Positions 50,265 to 59,140 of a stretch of 64,000 bases of DNA are shown here, piece by piece. How positions within the stretch are numbered: position 1 is the first letter of the stretch; each line of letters starts with the position of its first letter. The stretch is from contig CANRNN010000008.1 in NCBI GenBank assembly GCA_947632025.1, positions 62,001 to 126,000 of the forward strand, written 5' to 3'. Made by a program: the position numbers and the translations under genes. The notes beneath the pieces were generated by a model. That model made no database searches and was not told the DNA's origin. It saw nothing but the letters and a program-made list of their open reading frames with translations. This stretch comes from an uncultured Clostridia bacterium. GTDB lineage: Bacteria; Bacillota; Clostridia; Oscillospirales; Ruminococcaceae.

Positions 50265-51169
50265 TAAAAAATAAACAAAAACTGCTTATTACTGCGGCTG
50301 TTCTCGCGGTCGCAGGCGGGGTGATATTTGCCGCGGCTTTTGCGGCTTTGGGATTTGATATATCCAAAATAAGCACACAAAAATACGAGTCAAACACATA
50401 TGTGATAAGCGAGAATTTTGACAGCATAAAAATAAATACCGAAACGGCAAATGTCGTATTTGCTGAGTCTGACAGCGACAAATGCAGGGTAGAATGTGCC
50501 GAACGGGAAAAAATGAAACATTCCGTTTCCGTGAGCGGGAAAACTCTCGTTATAGAAACGGTAAATACCCGAAAATGGTATGACTATATCGGTATGTATT
50601 TTGGAAATGAAACGGTGACGGTATATCTGCCGAAAGCCGCGTATGCTTCACTTGCAGTAGATACGGATACGGGCAGGGTTGAGATCCCGAAGAAATTATC
50701 GTTTGAAAGCGTTTCTGTCAAAACGGATACGGGCGCGATAGGATGTTATGCCGATGTTTCAAATTCGATAGAGCTTAAGACGGATACGGGAAGTATACGC
50801 GTGGAAAAATCCGCTCCGAAAGGGGAGGTCAAAGTCCAGAGCAGCACAGGGATAATTTTCTTTACAGACGTTCGCTGCGGCGAGCTTTACGCATCAAGCA
50901 ATACAGGAAATATAGATTTGAAAAACACTACCGCAGCCGATAATCTGACAATAAATTGCGATACCGGAAACGTAAGATTTGAAGATTGCGATTCGAGCGA
51001 AATAAAAGTCCAAACAGATACGGGCAACATTATCGGAACGCTTTTGTCAAACAAGATATTTTTCGCTGAATCGGCGGTGGGGAAAGTAGATGTTCCGAAA
51101 ACCATGAGCGGCGGAGCTTGTGAACTTGTGACCGATACCGGAAATATAAAGATCCAAATCAAAAAATAA
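50261..51169 (+). CDS. DUF4097 beta-repeat protein
   Basis: TM + repeated TDTGxx motifs. Confidence 0.88.
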   Translation: MIKNKQKLLITAAVLAVAGGVIFAAAFAALGFDISKISTQKYESNTYVISENFDSIKINTETANVVFAESDSDKCRVECAEREKMKHSVSVSGKTLVIETVNTRKWYDYIGMYFGNETVTVYLPKAAYASLAVDTDTGRVEIPKKLSFESVSVKTDTGAIGCYADVSNSIELKTDTGSIRVEKSAPKGEVKVQSSTGIIFFTDVRCGELYASSNTGNIDLKNTTAADNLTINCDTGNVRFEDCDSSEIKVQTDTGNIIGTLLSNKIFFAESAVGKVDVPKTMSGGACELVTDTGNIKIQIKK

Positions 51170-51184
51170 AGCAGAAAATAAGAA

Positions 51185-51219
51185 AAGGCATTACCGACAG
51201 AAAAGCCGGTAATGCCTTT
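51185..51219 (+). terminator. Intrinsic terminator
   Basis: AAAGGCATTACCG...CGGTAATGCCTTT. Confidence 0.85.
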
Positions 51220-51335
51220 GGTTTATGGATATTTATCTGCAAGCCAGCGGAAACTATTCATTATGGTTAGTGCAAGTGGTTTGCTCCTTAGTTAATATTA
51301 TAGTGCAGGTCGGGAGAGTTGTCAAGAACAATCTG

Positions 51336-52604
51336 CTATTTGTTGAATTTATCGAATAACTTTTGATAAAAAACGAATGGTTCTTTCCAGTCTTCATAAT
51401 ACTTCAAAATGACACTCATTGACGGAAGTCCCAATCTTGCAAGATCTTTTGCCGTTGGAATTCCTTTGCCTGATTTTACCTAATTTGCAACTGCGTCGTC
51501 AACTTCTTGTTTTGTGTATTTTGCCTTTTTACTGTTTTTTACTGTTATTCCATGTTTCGAGCAAAATACTGAAAATGAACCAAATCGTTTATGTATTGTA
51601 GAAGGCGAATATGGAAACAATTCAAAAAATTCCTTCATTGAATTGATTTCTCGTTTTTGTTCTCCGAAAAGATGATTTAAGGCATTTTCAATATCTTCTT
51701 CCGATATATATTCATTCTTTGTAGATATATCTGACCCGACAGCTTTTTGATAAGCAGCCAATGAACCAAAATAATTATATATTATTCGTGCTGTTGGCAG
51801 ATTGTTTTCTGCTCGCAAACAGCTTTCAGTGATTTTTCCATGCTTTTTTACATAGTCTTTTCCGGCTTGGATTACACTGTCAAAATCCCAGTTAGCTTGG
51901 ACTGATAAATGAAATAAATTCTTCTTTATATCTGTGAAACTTGTATACTCCGGATAGTGTTTTAATATGCAGGGAAGCGAGGGAAGGTTGTTTTTCTTAG
52001 TCAGATCCTTTTGCAATATATCTCCATGTTGCTCAATATACATTTCCAGTGCTGTTTTGATTGTATCCCTATTCCAATTGGCTGATAGATCCTCAATTCC
52101 AAAGGCTCTTTTTAGCGTGTGTAAATCACCATAGTATTTTTGAACATAATGAATCGAAGGCAGATGATTATATTCTCGACCAAAGTCAACTTTGTGGATA
52201 TCACCTTTTCGATCAATAAAACTTGATATAATTTGATCGAATTTATCTTTTGTCATTTCGTCCGTTTGTTTATTCGTATCTTCTGATAATTGAGTAGGAC
52301 TTATTACTTGTATTGCTGATTTTTCACTCTCGCCCATAAAGAATTGCTTAGCTTTTTCTTCCAACATAAAATCATGTAGTTCTTTATCTGTCTTTTTTAA
52401 GTTACAAGAAGTACAAAGAATCTGACAGTTTTCTGCGGTAGATTTCCCACCCTTAGCAAAAGGTAATATATGATCAAAATGACACTCTTGTATTGATGAA
52501 AGTTTTGTTCCACAAATGGCACAGCATATTTCGCCATTGTTTTTTCTAAGATTATCTTTTATTATACTAAGCTTGATAGAATCTGTAAAATCTCTTGCGC
52601 TCAT
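51336..52604 (-). pseudogene. HNH endonuclease with homing-endonuclease-associated repeats; frame interrupted by in-frame TAG at 51480-51482
   Basis: CCAICGTKLSSIQECHFDHILPFAKGGKS...CTSCNLKK HNH; frame continues after TAG as VKSGKGIPTAKDLARLGLPSMSVILKYYEDWKEPFVFYQKLFDKFNK*. Confidence 0.75.
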
Positions 52605-52801
52605 AATTCTCCTCCTCAAACTGTGTGATTGCGTTCATATAACATATCAAAACACATCAGCAATTTCATTTATAATTAGTATATCACATTGCTAAGAAAA
52701 TGTCAATAGTAACAAACGCACTCGTTAATAAAACGGCAAAATTTAAGACAAAAGACTTACACAGAGTTCTTTGTAAAATATAAATTCCTATTTGACACCA
52801 A

Positions 52802-52838
52802 AAGAGCTATCCTATTTAATACGAATCAGATAGCTCTT
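52802..52838. terminator. Stem-loop/terminator
   Basis: AAGAGCTATC...GATAGCTCTT. Confidence 0.6.
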
Positions 52839-52864
52839 ATCTTTTCAATAAATATTTTCATATA

Positions 52865-52937
52865 GTTGCCAATAACCGCCTAAGCTAAAGCACGGCAAAA
52901 AATGTTGCCAAAACGTTGCCATTTTGCCGCTGGCAAC
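52865..52937. repeat. GTTGCCA repeat cluster (3 direct, 1 inverted); candidate arm-type integrase sites of an older element
   Basis: GTTGCCA at 52865, 52904, 52915; TGGCAAC at 52931-52937. Confidence 0.5.
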
Positions 52938-52980
52938 CCCACAAGACGCACCGTTAAGCCATTTGTTGAGGCGAATGAGT

Positions 52981-52991
52981 TATTCCCACTC
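52981..52991. repeat. Candidate att core (distal); duplicated guaA 3' end
   Basis: TATTCCCACTC; reverse complement encodes (T)-E-W-E-stop (ACC GAG TGG GAA TAA). Confidence 0.7.
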
Positions 52992-53053
52992 GGTACAGTT
53001 ACCTTTGCTTTCCGTGATTTCTCTTGATTTTAAGGCGATTTTATCACGGAAAA

Positions 53054-53115
53054 GACCGCATTTTGATTAAATTATCTATATTATTTATTTTTTTGAGGTC
53101 AAAATGCGGTCAAAA
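53054..53115. repeat. Distal-end arm-type repeats
   Basis: GACCGCATTTTGA (53054-53066, inverted) and GAGGTCAAAATGCGGTCAAAA (53095-53115, two copies 11 bp apart). Confidence 0.7.
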
Positions 53116-53138
53116 ACATTTGGCTAAACAAGCCGCAA

Positions 53139-53903
53139 TTACGATTTTTCAATCCTATCTATAAATGATATTGTCGCTGACATAATTTTTACAACATATA
53201 CCGCTTCAGCATCATTAAGTATAGTATTATCGTGAGCGAAACTTTGATTGTTTCGTATAAAGTTAAAACTTTCAAATAATGAGATACTCATTTTTAGTGC
53301 TTCTTCGGTAAATTCTGACTGCAACATTCCTTCCTTTTTATAAAATTTTCTCAGCATACCGATAAGACTTTGTAACGAATAAAATTCACCTTTATCGTCG
53401 CATACAGAAATATTATGTTTGCCACAAGCTGATCTCACAAATTTAACCGCAAATGTATGGAGTCTATCCAAAACAAGGGCTGGCTCGTTTCGATTAAGTG
53501 CTTCATTTATATCGCGTGATAAAGTTTCTAAATCATCCTCTCGATTTTGCGGTAATGAGACATCTTCTAAACAATCTGATTCTCTTGGAATAAATGTAAT
53601 TTTTCTTGACACCAAACCTGCTTCTGGTTCAAAAAGTCTATTTATCCAATCTTCTAATGATTTAGACGCAGCTCTTAAATTTTTAATACTTCCTTCTGGA
53701 GCAAATATGGAAATGTCAACCGCATCTTTATCCCAAACATCACCACGTCTAACACCCGAATAATAAGCCCAACCGACATCGTTAAATTTTATTTTACACT
53801 CCAACAAAAGATTAGCTAGACTGATATTCCCATTCGCCTTTAATGTGGTTATCAATTTCGTCTTAAACTTTTCAGGATCCGGAATTTCGTGAGTATAATA
53901 CAT
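53139..53903 (-). CDS. Abortive-infection Abi_C/HEPN-like protein
   Basis: C-terminal LIGMLRKFYKKEGM...LFESFNFIRNNQSFAHDN (R-x6-H); ATG 53903 after AGGAGG. Confidence 0.75.
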   Translation of the reverse strand: MYYTHEIPDPEKFKTKLITTLKANGNISLANLLLECKIKFNDVGWAYYSGVRRGDVWDKDAVDISIFAPEGSIKNLRAASKSLEDWINRLFEPEAGLVSRKITFIPRESDCLEDVSLPQNREDDLETLSRDINEALNRNEPALVLDRLHTFAVKFVRSACGKHNISVCDDKGEFYSLQSLIGMLRKFYKKEGMLQSEFTEEALKMSISLFESFNFIRNNQSFAHDNTILNDAEAVYVVKIMSATISFIDRIEKS

Positions 53904-53922
53904 AGTGATTACCTCCTGATAT

Positions 53923-54945
53923 TCATTTGTCTTTATTAAAAAAAAGGCTCTTCGATGGAATCCAATCTTTTGCAACAGCGTCTGCCTTTTCAAGCCAACG
54001 TTCTATTCTCTTTTCAGGTGGAACGCTTTCTCCCCAATATTCAACAAACAAGGCATCGTCCATTCTTAATGCCGCTTCTTTCATATCTTCCTCAATAAGT
54101 TTGAGTGCTCGTTCAATATAGATGCCACCTTCGTCATCGTTTTGAGGATTAGCGACACTACCAGCAGAAAATAAATCTCGAGCTTGATGACACAATACAC
54201 CGTGATATGTAAGTAGATATAAAACCATATCATCATATTTTTTTCGTGAACGACCCGATTTTACAATGTCAGGGCAAAGCAAAGCGGCTTCGGCTCTCAA
54301 TTTTGTTTTTTCCTGTGGCGTGAGATTTGTATAAAGCCTTGCTTGTATGGGCGTAGTGTGTTCTTCCGAGCTACTGTCTTCAATCCACCATAAGCGACCA
54401 TCCGGGTGAATTTTTCTTGCATAGGCGCGTATATACTTCATTTTATCTTGCATATCTAACTTACGAAAATCATCATATTTTATACCCATCTGCTCAAACA
54501 GCGGCTCTTTCACAGGTGCTTTGTCAGATGGAAGTTCAACTTCGAAACGAGGAACGTGTGATGTTCTTACGTGTATAACACTTTTTTCATACTCGCCCCA
54601 ACGCACTTCGGGAATTCCGCCCATTTTTCCAAAAACAATGTAGATATGCTTTACTTCTTCTATACGTTGTGTTTCCAATACACTATTGGCGACGCTTCTC
54701 CAAGTGTCAGCTAATGTAAATTTAACTTCAACGCCATACTCCCCCATTGCAATATCAGGGAAAGCTTGCGGGTGTGGATTGAAGTCAATTTCAAACGAAG
54801 TGTTTCCTTTTGTCAAATTGCTTAACACTTCCCGAACACGGTTCTCAAAATCAGACGAAAGCTTAAACCCGCTTGTCCTTGCTTCATTAGTTAGTTGTTC
54901 GCAGCATATATTTAAAACTGTTTCAAAGTCATCTTTTGTCATCAT
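53923..54945 (-). CDS. Putative type II restriction endonuclease, PD-(D/E)XK
   Basis: FPDIAMGEYGVEVKFT; directly downstream of and overlapping the C5 methyltransferase. Confidence 0.8.
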   Translation of the reverse strand: MMTKDDFETVLNICCEQLTNEARTSGFKLSSDFENRVREVLSNLTKGNTSFEIDFNPHPQAFPDIAMGEYGVEVKFTLADTWRSVANSVLETQRIEEVKHIYIVFGKMGGIPEVRWGEYEKSVIHVRTSHVPRFEVELPSDKAPVKEPLFEQMGIKYDDFRKLDMQDKMKYIRAYARKIHPDGRLWWIEDSSSEEHTTPIQARLYTNLTPQEKTKLRAEAALLCPDIVKSGRSRKKYDDMVLYLLTYHGVLCHQARDLFSAGSVANPQNDDEGGIYIERALKLIEEDMKEAALRMDDALFVEYWGESVPPEKRIERWLEKADAVAKDWIPSKSLFFNKDK

Positions 54946-56032
54946 GTGCTCCTCTAATTACTTCTTTAACCGAATTTGCAATGTACCACGCAAAAACGGG
55001 TGGTACAGCATTGCCAATTTGTCGTTCTGTTTCTCTTAATCCACATTTAAATACGAAAGTATCAGGAAACGATTGAATGCGTGCTGCTTCTCGCATAGAA
55101 ATACGGCGGGGTAATTTATAATGAAATTGAATATTGCCATGACATTCTGCCCTCATAGTATATCCTGGTCTGTTTGCTATGAGTTTCCTGTTGCCCTGTT
55201 CACCACTTATGTTAGCCTTGCTCCAAATGTGAGAAAAATCCTTATCTGCTGGTAGTGTTTCAAGATCGCCGATAGCTTGTGCGGCAGTAACATAACTACT
55301 TTTATCACATATAGGCTTAGGGGGAACGAAATTTGGCAAATCCTTTCGCGTTCCTACAAAGATAACTCGTTCCCTTGTCTGTGGTACGCCGTAGTCAACA
55401 GTATTATAAAGTTGGTAGTTTATGGTATATCCCAGCGAGTTAAAATCGTTGAGTATAGTGTTTAATGAATACTCATTCTGTTTTAGCAACAAGCTGCCAA
55501 CGTTTTCGGCGACAAACACTTTAGGATTTGTTTTCCTTACTGCCTCAACAATATAGGTATATAAGCAACTTCTTTTGCCATTTATCCCTAACATCTTTCC
55601 ATTTATTGAAATGTCTTGACACGGAAATCCACCTATAATAACATCTGCATAATCTGGGATATCATCTATCATCATACTTATATCTCCCTCGACGATGTGG
55701 TTCCCAACATTATAACGATATGTATTGCACGCAGCTGGGCTAATTTCATTAGCCCAAATGATATCAAAATTGGTCTTGGCATAGTGCTTTCCCAAAAAAT
55801 CAAAACCTCCAATAAATCCCAAATCCATACCGCCGCAGCCAGAAAACAGGGATATGACAGTTAATCTTTTTTCAATATCCTTTTTAGGGACAGGATAACA
55901 CTCATTGTCATCAATAACCCAATTCCGTCCGATTTTTCGAGCGGTTGTAAAAGCACCACGCTCTGCATAACGTCGTACAGTATCACAACTTCTATTGTGC
56001 ATTTTTGCATATTCAGTTAATGAAATTAACAT
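54929..56032 (-). CDS. DNA (cytosine-5) methyltransferase with N-terminal HTH
   Basis: LTEYAKMHNRSCDTVRRYAERGAF HTH; SLFSGCGGMDLGF, GGFPCQDIS, AENV motifs. Confidence 0.95.
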   Translation of the reverse strand: MLISLTEYAKMHNRSCDTVRRYAERGAFTTARKIGRNWVIDDNECYPVPKKDIEKRLTVISLFSGCGGMDLGFIGGFDFLGKHYAKTNFDIIWANEISPAACNTYRYNVGNHIVEGDISMMIDDIPDYADVIIGGFPCQDISINGKMLGINGKRSCLYTYIVEAVRKTNPKVFVAENVGSLLLKQNEYSLNTILNDFNSLGYTINYQLYNTVDYGVPQTRERVIFVGTRKDLPNFVPPKPICDKSSYVTAAQAIGDLETLPADKDFSHIWSKANISGEQGNRKLIANRPGYTMRAECHGNIQFHYKLPRRISMREAARIQSFPDTFVFKCGLRETERQIGNAVPPVFAWYIANSVKEVIRGAHDDKR

Positions 56033-56060
56033 AGCAATACCACCTCATCCTCTATATTAT

Positions 56061-56089
56061 ATTATACACGATAGCGTGTATAATGTCAA
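56061..56089 (-). promoter_or_regulatory. SigA-type promoter of the methyltransferase overlapped by palindromic operator
   Basis: TTGACA(56089-56084)-17 bp-TATAAT(56066-56061); ATTATACACG-atag-CGTGTATAAT (56061-56084). Confidence 0.85.
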
Positions 56090-56159
56090 TAGCTTTTTTA
56101 GTGCTTATATCTGTCCGCATATTTTGTGGAGATGTACAGATGCCGCCATTATAATAAAT

Positions 56160-57479
56160 TCATAGCCTTTTTGCCTCTCTCGTCCTCTTTTGCAAAAACG
56201 CCCGCAACCTCTCTGCCAACCCCAGCCCCTCCACGAACTCCATAACCCTCTGAAACTTCGCCCTCAAGTTCCCAAGCTCGTTTTCAACCACGCGCAGCCG
56301 TTCTTTAAGCGAATAAATCTGCCGCGCGTTCCGTTCCAGAGCGGCGTATCTCTCAGCCGCCACCTCGGTTTCCTTTTTCAATCTTGCAACCTCGGCGGTC
56401 AAAGTCTCCTCCTTGTTTTCGGCGGCAATCTGCTTTTTAGCAAGCTCCGCAAGTTTCGCATAATCCTCTTTCGCCACCGTCAACTTCCCTCCGAAAACGG
56501 TCTTGCCCGTTTCGATGCCGTCAATCGCCCTGATTTGAGCAACTTTCTCCGCGCTCTCGTTCAGCAAAGTCTGGTTGTCGGCAAGCGCGGCAGACGTTTC
56601 GGCAAGCTCCTCGTCAAGCTGTCAGACTTGAGCGTTCTTCTCCTGAAATTGCTCGTCAAGCCGGTCGATAATCTCCTCAACCTGCGAGCGCATCTCCTCG
56701 CGGTGCTTTAAGAGTTTGTCGGCATACTCCGCTTTTTCATCAAGGAAAGCAACCTCTTTCTTCTTTTCGTCAACCTGTTCCGTCACCTTAGCGTACTCCT
56801 TGTACTGCTCCACCGTCAGACTACCGCGGGACTTTTCGGGCGCGGCAATTCGCACCCCGTGGCGACTGCAAATCTCGGTCAGCAGCTTGCATTCACTCTC
56901 CCGCCAACGCGCAATAGCGTCCTTGCCCGCACCGTAACCCATTTCTTTCAGAGCCTGCGCCAAGCCGTTCTGCGTGTCAACACCCTGCCTATAATGCCCG
57001 ACGGGTATGTAATCAATATGAAGATGAGGAGTTGCCTCGTCGAGGTGAAGTACCGCATTGAAAACAAAAAAATTCGGATTGCGAGCTTGAAAGCCTTGCA
57101 TATACTCGGTCAGGCAAGCTGCGGCGATTTCAGCGTCAGGCATTCCGACACCCGTGTCCTGCATTGTTCCAATCTGCACAACGTCCTCATAAAAACTCTT
57201 CCGCTTGTCCGCAGAAGTCACCACACTCTGCGAAATTTGTCGCTTGAAAACGTGTTCAAAATAGCTCGTGGTTATCTTTCGGTCAGTGCGTTTCTGCTTT
57301 ACATTGTATCGCTCAACCGCCGCCCCGAACAACTGCTCGTATGCTTTTTCAATAGGCTGTTGCACGAAAATAACATTGTCTTTCGTCCGCAAGCTGTCTA
57401 CATTTTTCGCACTAAATCTGCGGTTGTTGTGCGTTAGACTGCCCTTGCCCTGACAGTGGGAAATTCTTTTTTCAGTCAA
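56160..57479 (-). pseudogene. MobV/Pre-type relaxase, interrupted by in-frame TGA at 56622-56624
   Basis: LTHNNRRF and VLHLDEATPHLHIDYIPVGH motifs; TTG start with GGAGCGG; same frame continues ...KNAQV*QLDEELAETSAALADNQTLLNESAEKVAQIRAIDG. Confidence 0.82.
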
Positions 57480-57667
57480 ACTACCGCTCCTTTCGTTGTG
57501 CCATTTTACTTTTGTTCCAAAAGTAACGCCATAGTACCTTTGACAGCGATTTTCGCAAGCTCCAATCGCCATCAAAGGTACGGCGCTCTCCGAGGGGCAA
57601 AGGGGTCGCCCCCTCTGCACTCCCCGCCCTGCTGAAAGAAAAAATATAAGTAACTGCCAAAAATGAT

Positions 57668-57827
57668 GTACAGGGTGTACAAACCCTGCGAAACCGCTCT
57701 GCATAAGGCTTTACGGCTTTTTGGGCGGCGTACAAATGCTGTACATTTATGTACATTTCCGTACATCTTTGTACGCCTTGAAAATGCCCACTAAACCGCA
57801 TTACTAAGCGAAATGTACACCCCGTAC
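57668..57827. repeat. GTACA iteron-like array (9 GTAC in 160 bp, 5 phased at 10-11 bp)
   Basis: GTAC at 57668, 57677, 57730, 57741, 57751, 57761, 57771, 57815, 57824. Confidence 0.8.
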
Positions 57828-57835
57828 ACCATTTT

Positions 57836-59140
57836 TCAAGTTTTTATGAAAATCCCCTCAAACCCGCGAACGCGCCCCTGCGCCGTGCGAATGTTGTTGG
57901 AATGTCGCACGGAATACGCGCCCGCATTCGTCTTGAGCCAGCTTATAAAGCTGTCGCGTTTGAGGGCGGTCAAGCCGTTCTCCTCGCACCAATCCGTGTA
58001 GACGTTGTAGAGCAACTTGCTCGGCACAGCTTTGCTCTTGTCGAACCCGACAGCCTCTCCGAGAAACTCGATAATGTTGCAGTTTTCCGCAACCGCCTCG
58101 GCTAAATTTGCGCGAGTTTTTTCGCTTTCCGTGAACCGAAAATTGTTCTTTTTCAACCGCCGCAAACCGTCCAACAGCCAACAGAAAATCTGCTCCTTTT
58201 CGGCGATGAATTTCTCCGCGAGAAACGGGTCGTCAATGCGAGTGGCGGGTTTCGGCTTGGTGGTGAGTATAATCAAGCGGCGCGAAAATCCGTCAGATTT
58301 GTCGTACAAGGCTTTCGGAGAGCCGTTGCCGAAACACAAAAAACGGCTGTACACCCGCGCTTGCCGCGATTGTTTGCCCTTTGGCTCGACGTCAATCGGC
58401 ACTTCGGCGGTGATGATGTTCTTGATGTAACCCGTGGATTTCAGCGCGGTCATCTGCATATCGTCGTCGTTCAACAGCAGCTTGTCCACTAAATTACAGC
58501 GGAAAAATTTGTCGTCCTCAACGCGCTGAAAGTTGCCCGAGAGCATTGCCGAGCCGAAAATCTCGTTTAACACCACGCCAATCCTCGACTTCCCCTCGCC
58601 GCCGTTGCCGATGATAAACAACGCCTTTTGCGCCTTTGTCGAGGGGATTAAGCAGTAGCCGAGGAACTCTTGGAGCGTTAAAACGTCCTCGCTGTCGAGC
58701 AGCTCATAGAGGAACGCCTGAAAATTCGCAGGGTAATAAACGCGTTGCCAGATTTCGGGGTCGTAGCTTATATTCAGCCGATTTACGCAGAATTTCTTTT
58801 CGGGCGTGAACGTCGGCGGTTCGCCCTCTCGCCCGTCAACGCGGATAACGCCGTTCAGAACGTGGATTTCGTCCTCGCTCGGAGTTAGAGGTTCGGCGTG
58901 GCAGAACAGTTTCAACGCCTCGAACAGAGCCTTTGAACGGTTTGCAATGCCCGTTGTTATGCCGTTTTGGATAAGCAACTCGGATATTTTCGCGGTAATC
59001 TCGTCCGCCGACGCCGTCCCGTCCACCGAGTAGAACCTCCCCGCAATACACCGCAGTTCCCGCCCTCGGCAAAAGCTCTCGCAGAAAAGCGGCTCGTTTA
59101 TTTTCTTTTCGTCCGAGAGCCATTTGGGGGTGTCACTCAT
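57836..59140 (-). CDS. D5/P4-type SF3 helicase-primase
   Basis: FIIGNGGEGKSRIG Walker A; LLNDDDM; FLCFGNGSPKA. Confidence 0.88.
   Translation of the reverse strand: MSDTPKWLSDEKKINEPLFCESFCRGRELRCIAGRFYSVDGTASADEITAKISELLIQNGITTGIANRSKALFEALKLFCHAEPLTPSEDEIHVLNGVIRVDGREGEPPTFTPEKKFCVNRLNISYDPEIWQRVYYPANFQAFLYELLDSEDVLTLQEFLGYCLIPSTKAQKALFIIGNGGEGKSRIGVVLNEIFGSAMLSGNFQRVEDDKFFRCNLVDKLLLNDDDMQMTALKSTGYIKNIITAEVPIDVEPKGKQSRQARVYSRFLCFGNGSPKALYDKSDGFSRRLIILTTKPKPATRIDDPFLAEKFIAEKEQIFCWLLDGLRRLKKNNFRFTESEKTRANLAEAVAENCNIIEFLGEAVGFDKSKAVPSKLLYNVYTDWCEENGLTALKRDSFISWLKTNAGAYSVRHSNNIRTAQGRVRGFEGIFIKT

Noticed and set aside
51480-51482. In-frame TAG as pyrrolysine or amber recoding
   Set aside because: Other genes in the window do not contain internal TAG codons; gene decay is more likely.
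56622-56624. In-frame TGA as selenocysteine in the relaxase
   Set aside because: Located in a coiled-coil tail rather than a redox site and no SECIS-like hairpin was recognised; nonsense mutation is simpler.
57481-57801. Minus-strand ORF MRFSGHFQGVQRCTEMYINVQHLY...
   Set aside because: Translation of the GTACA repeat array; no RBS or family.
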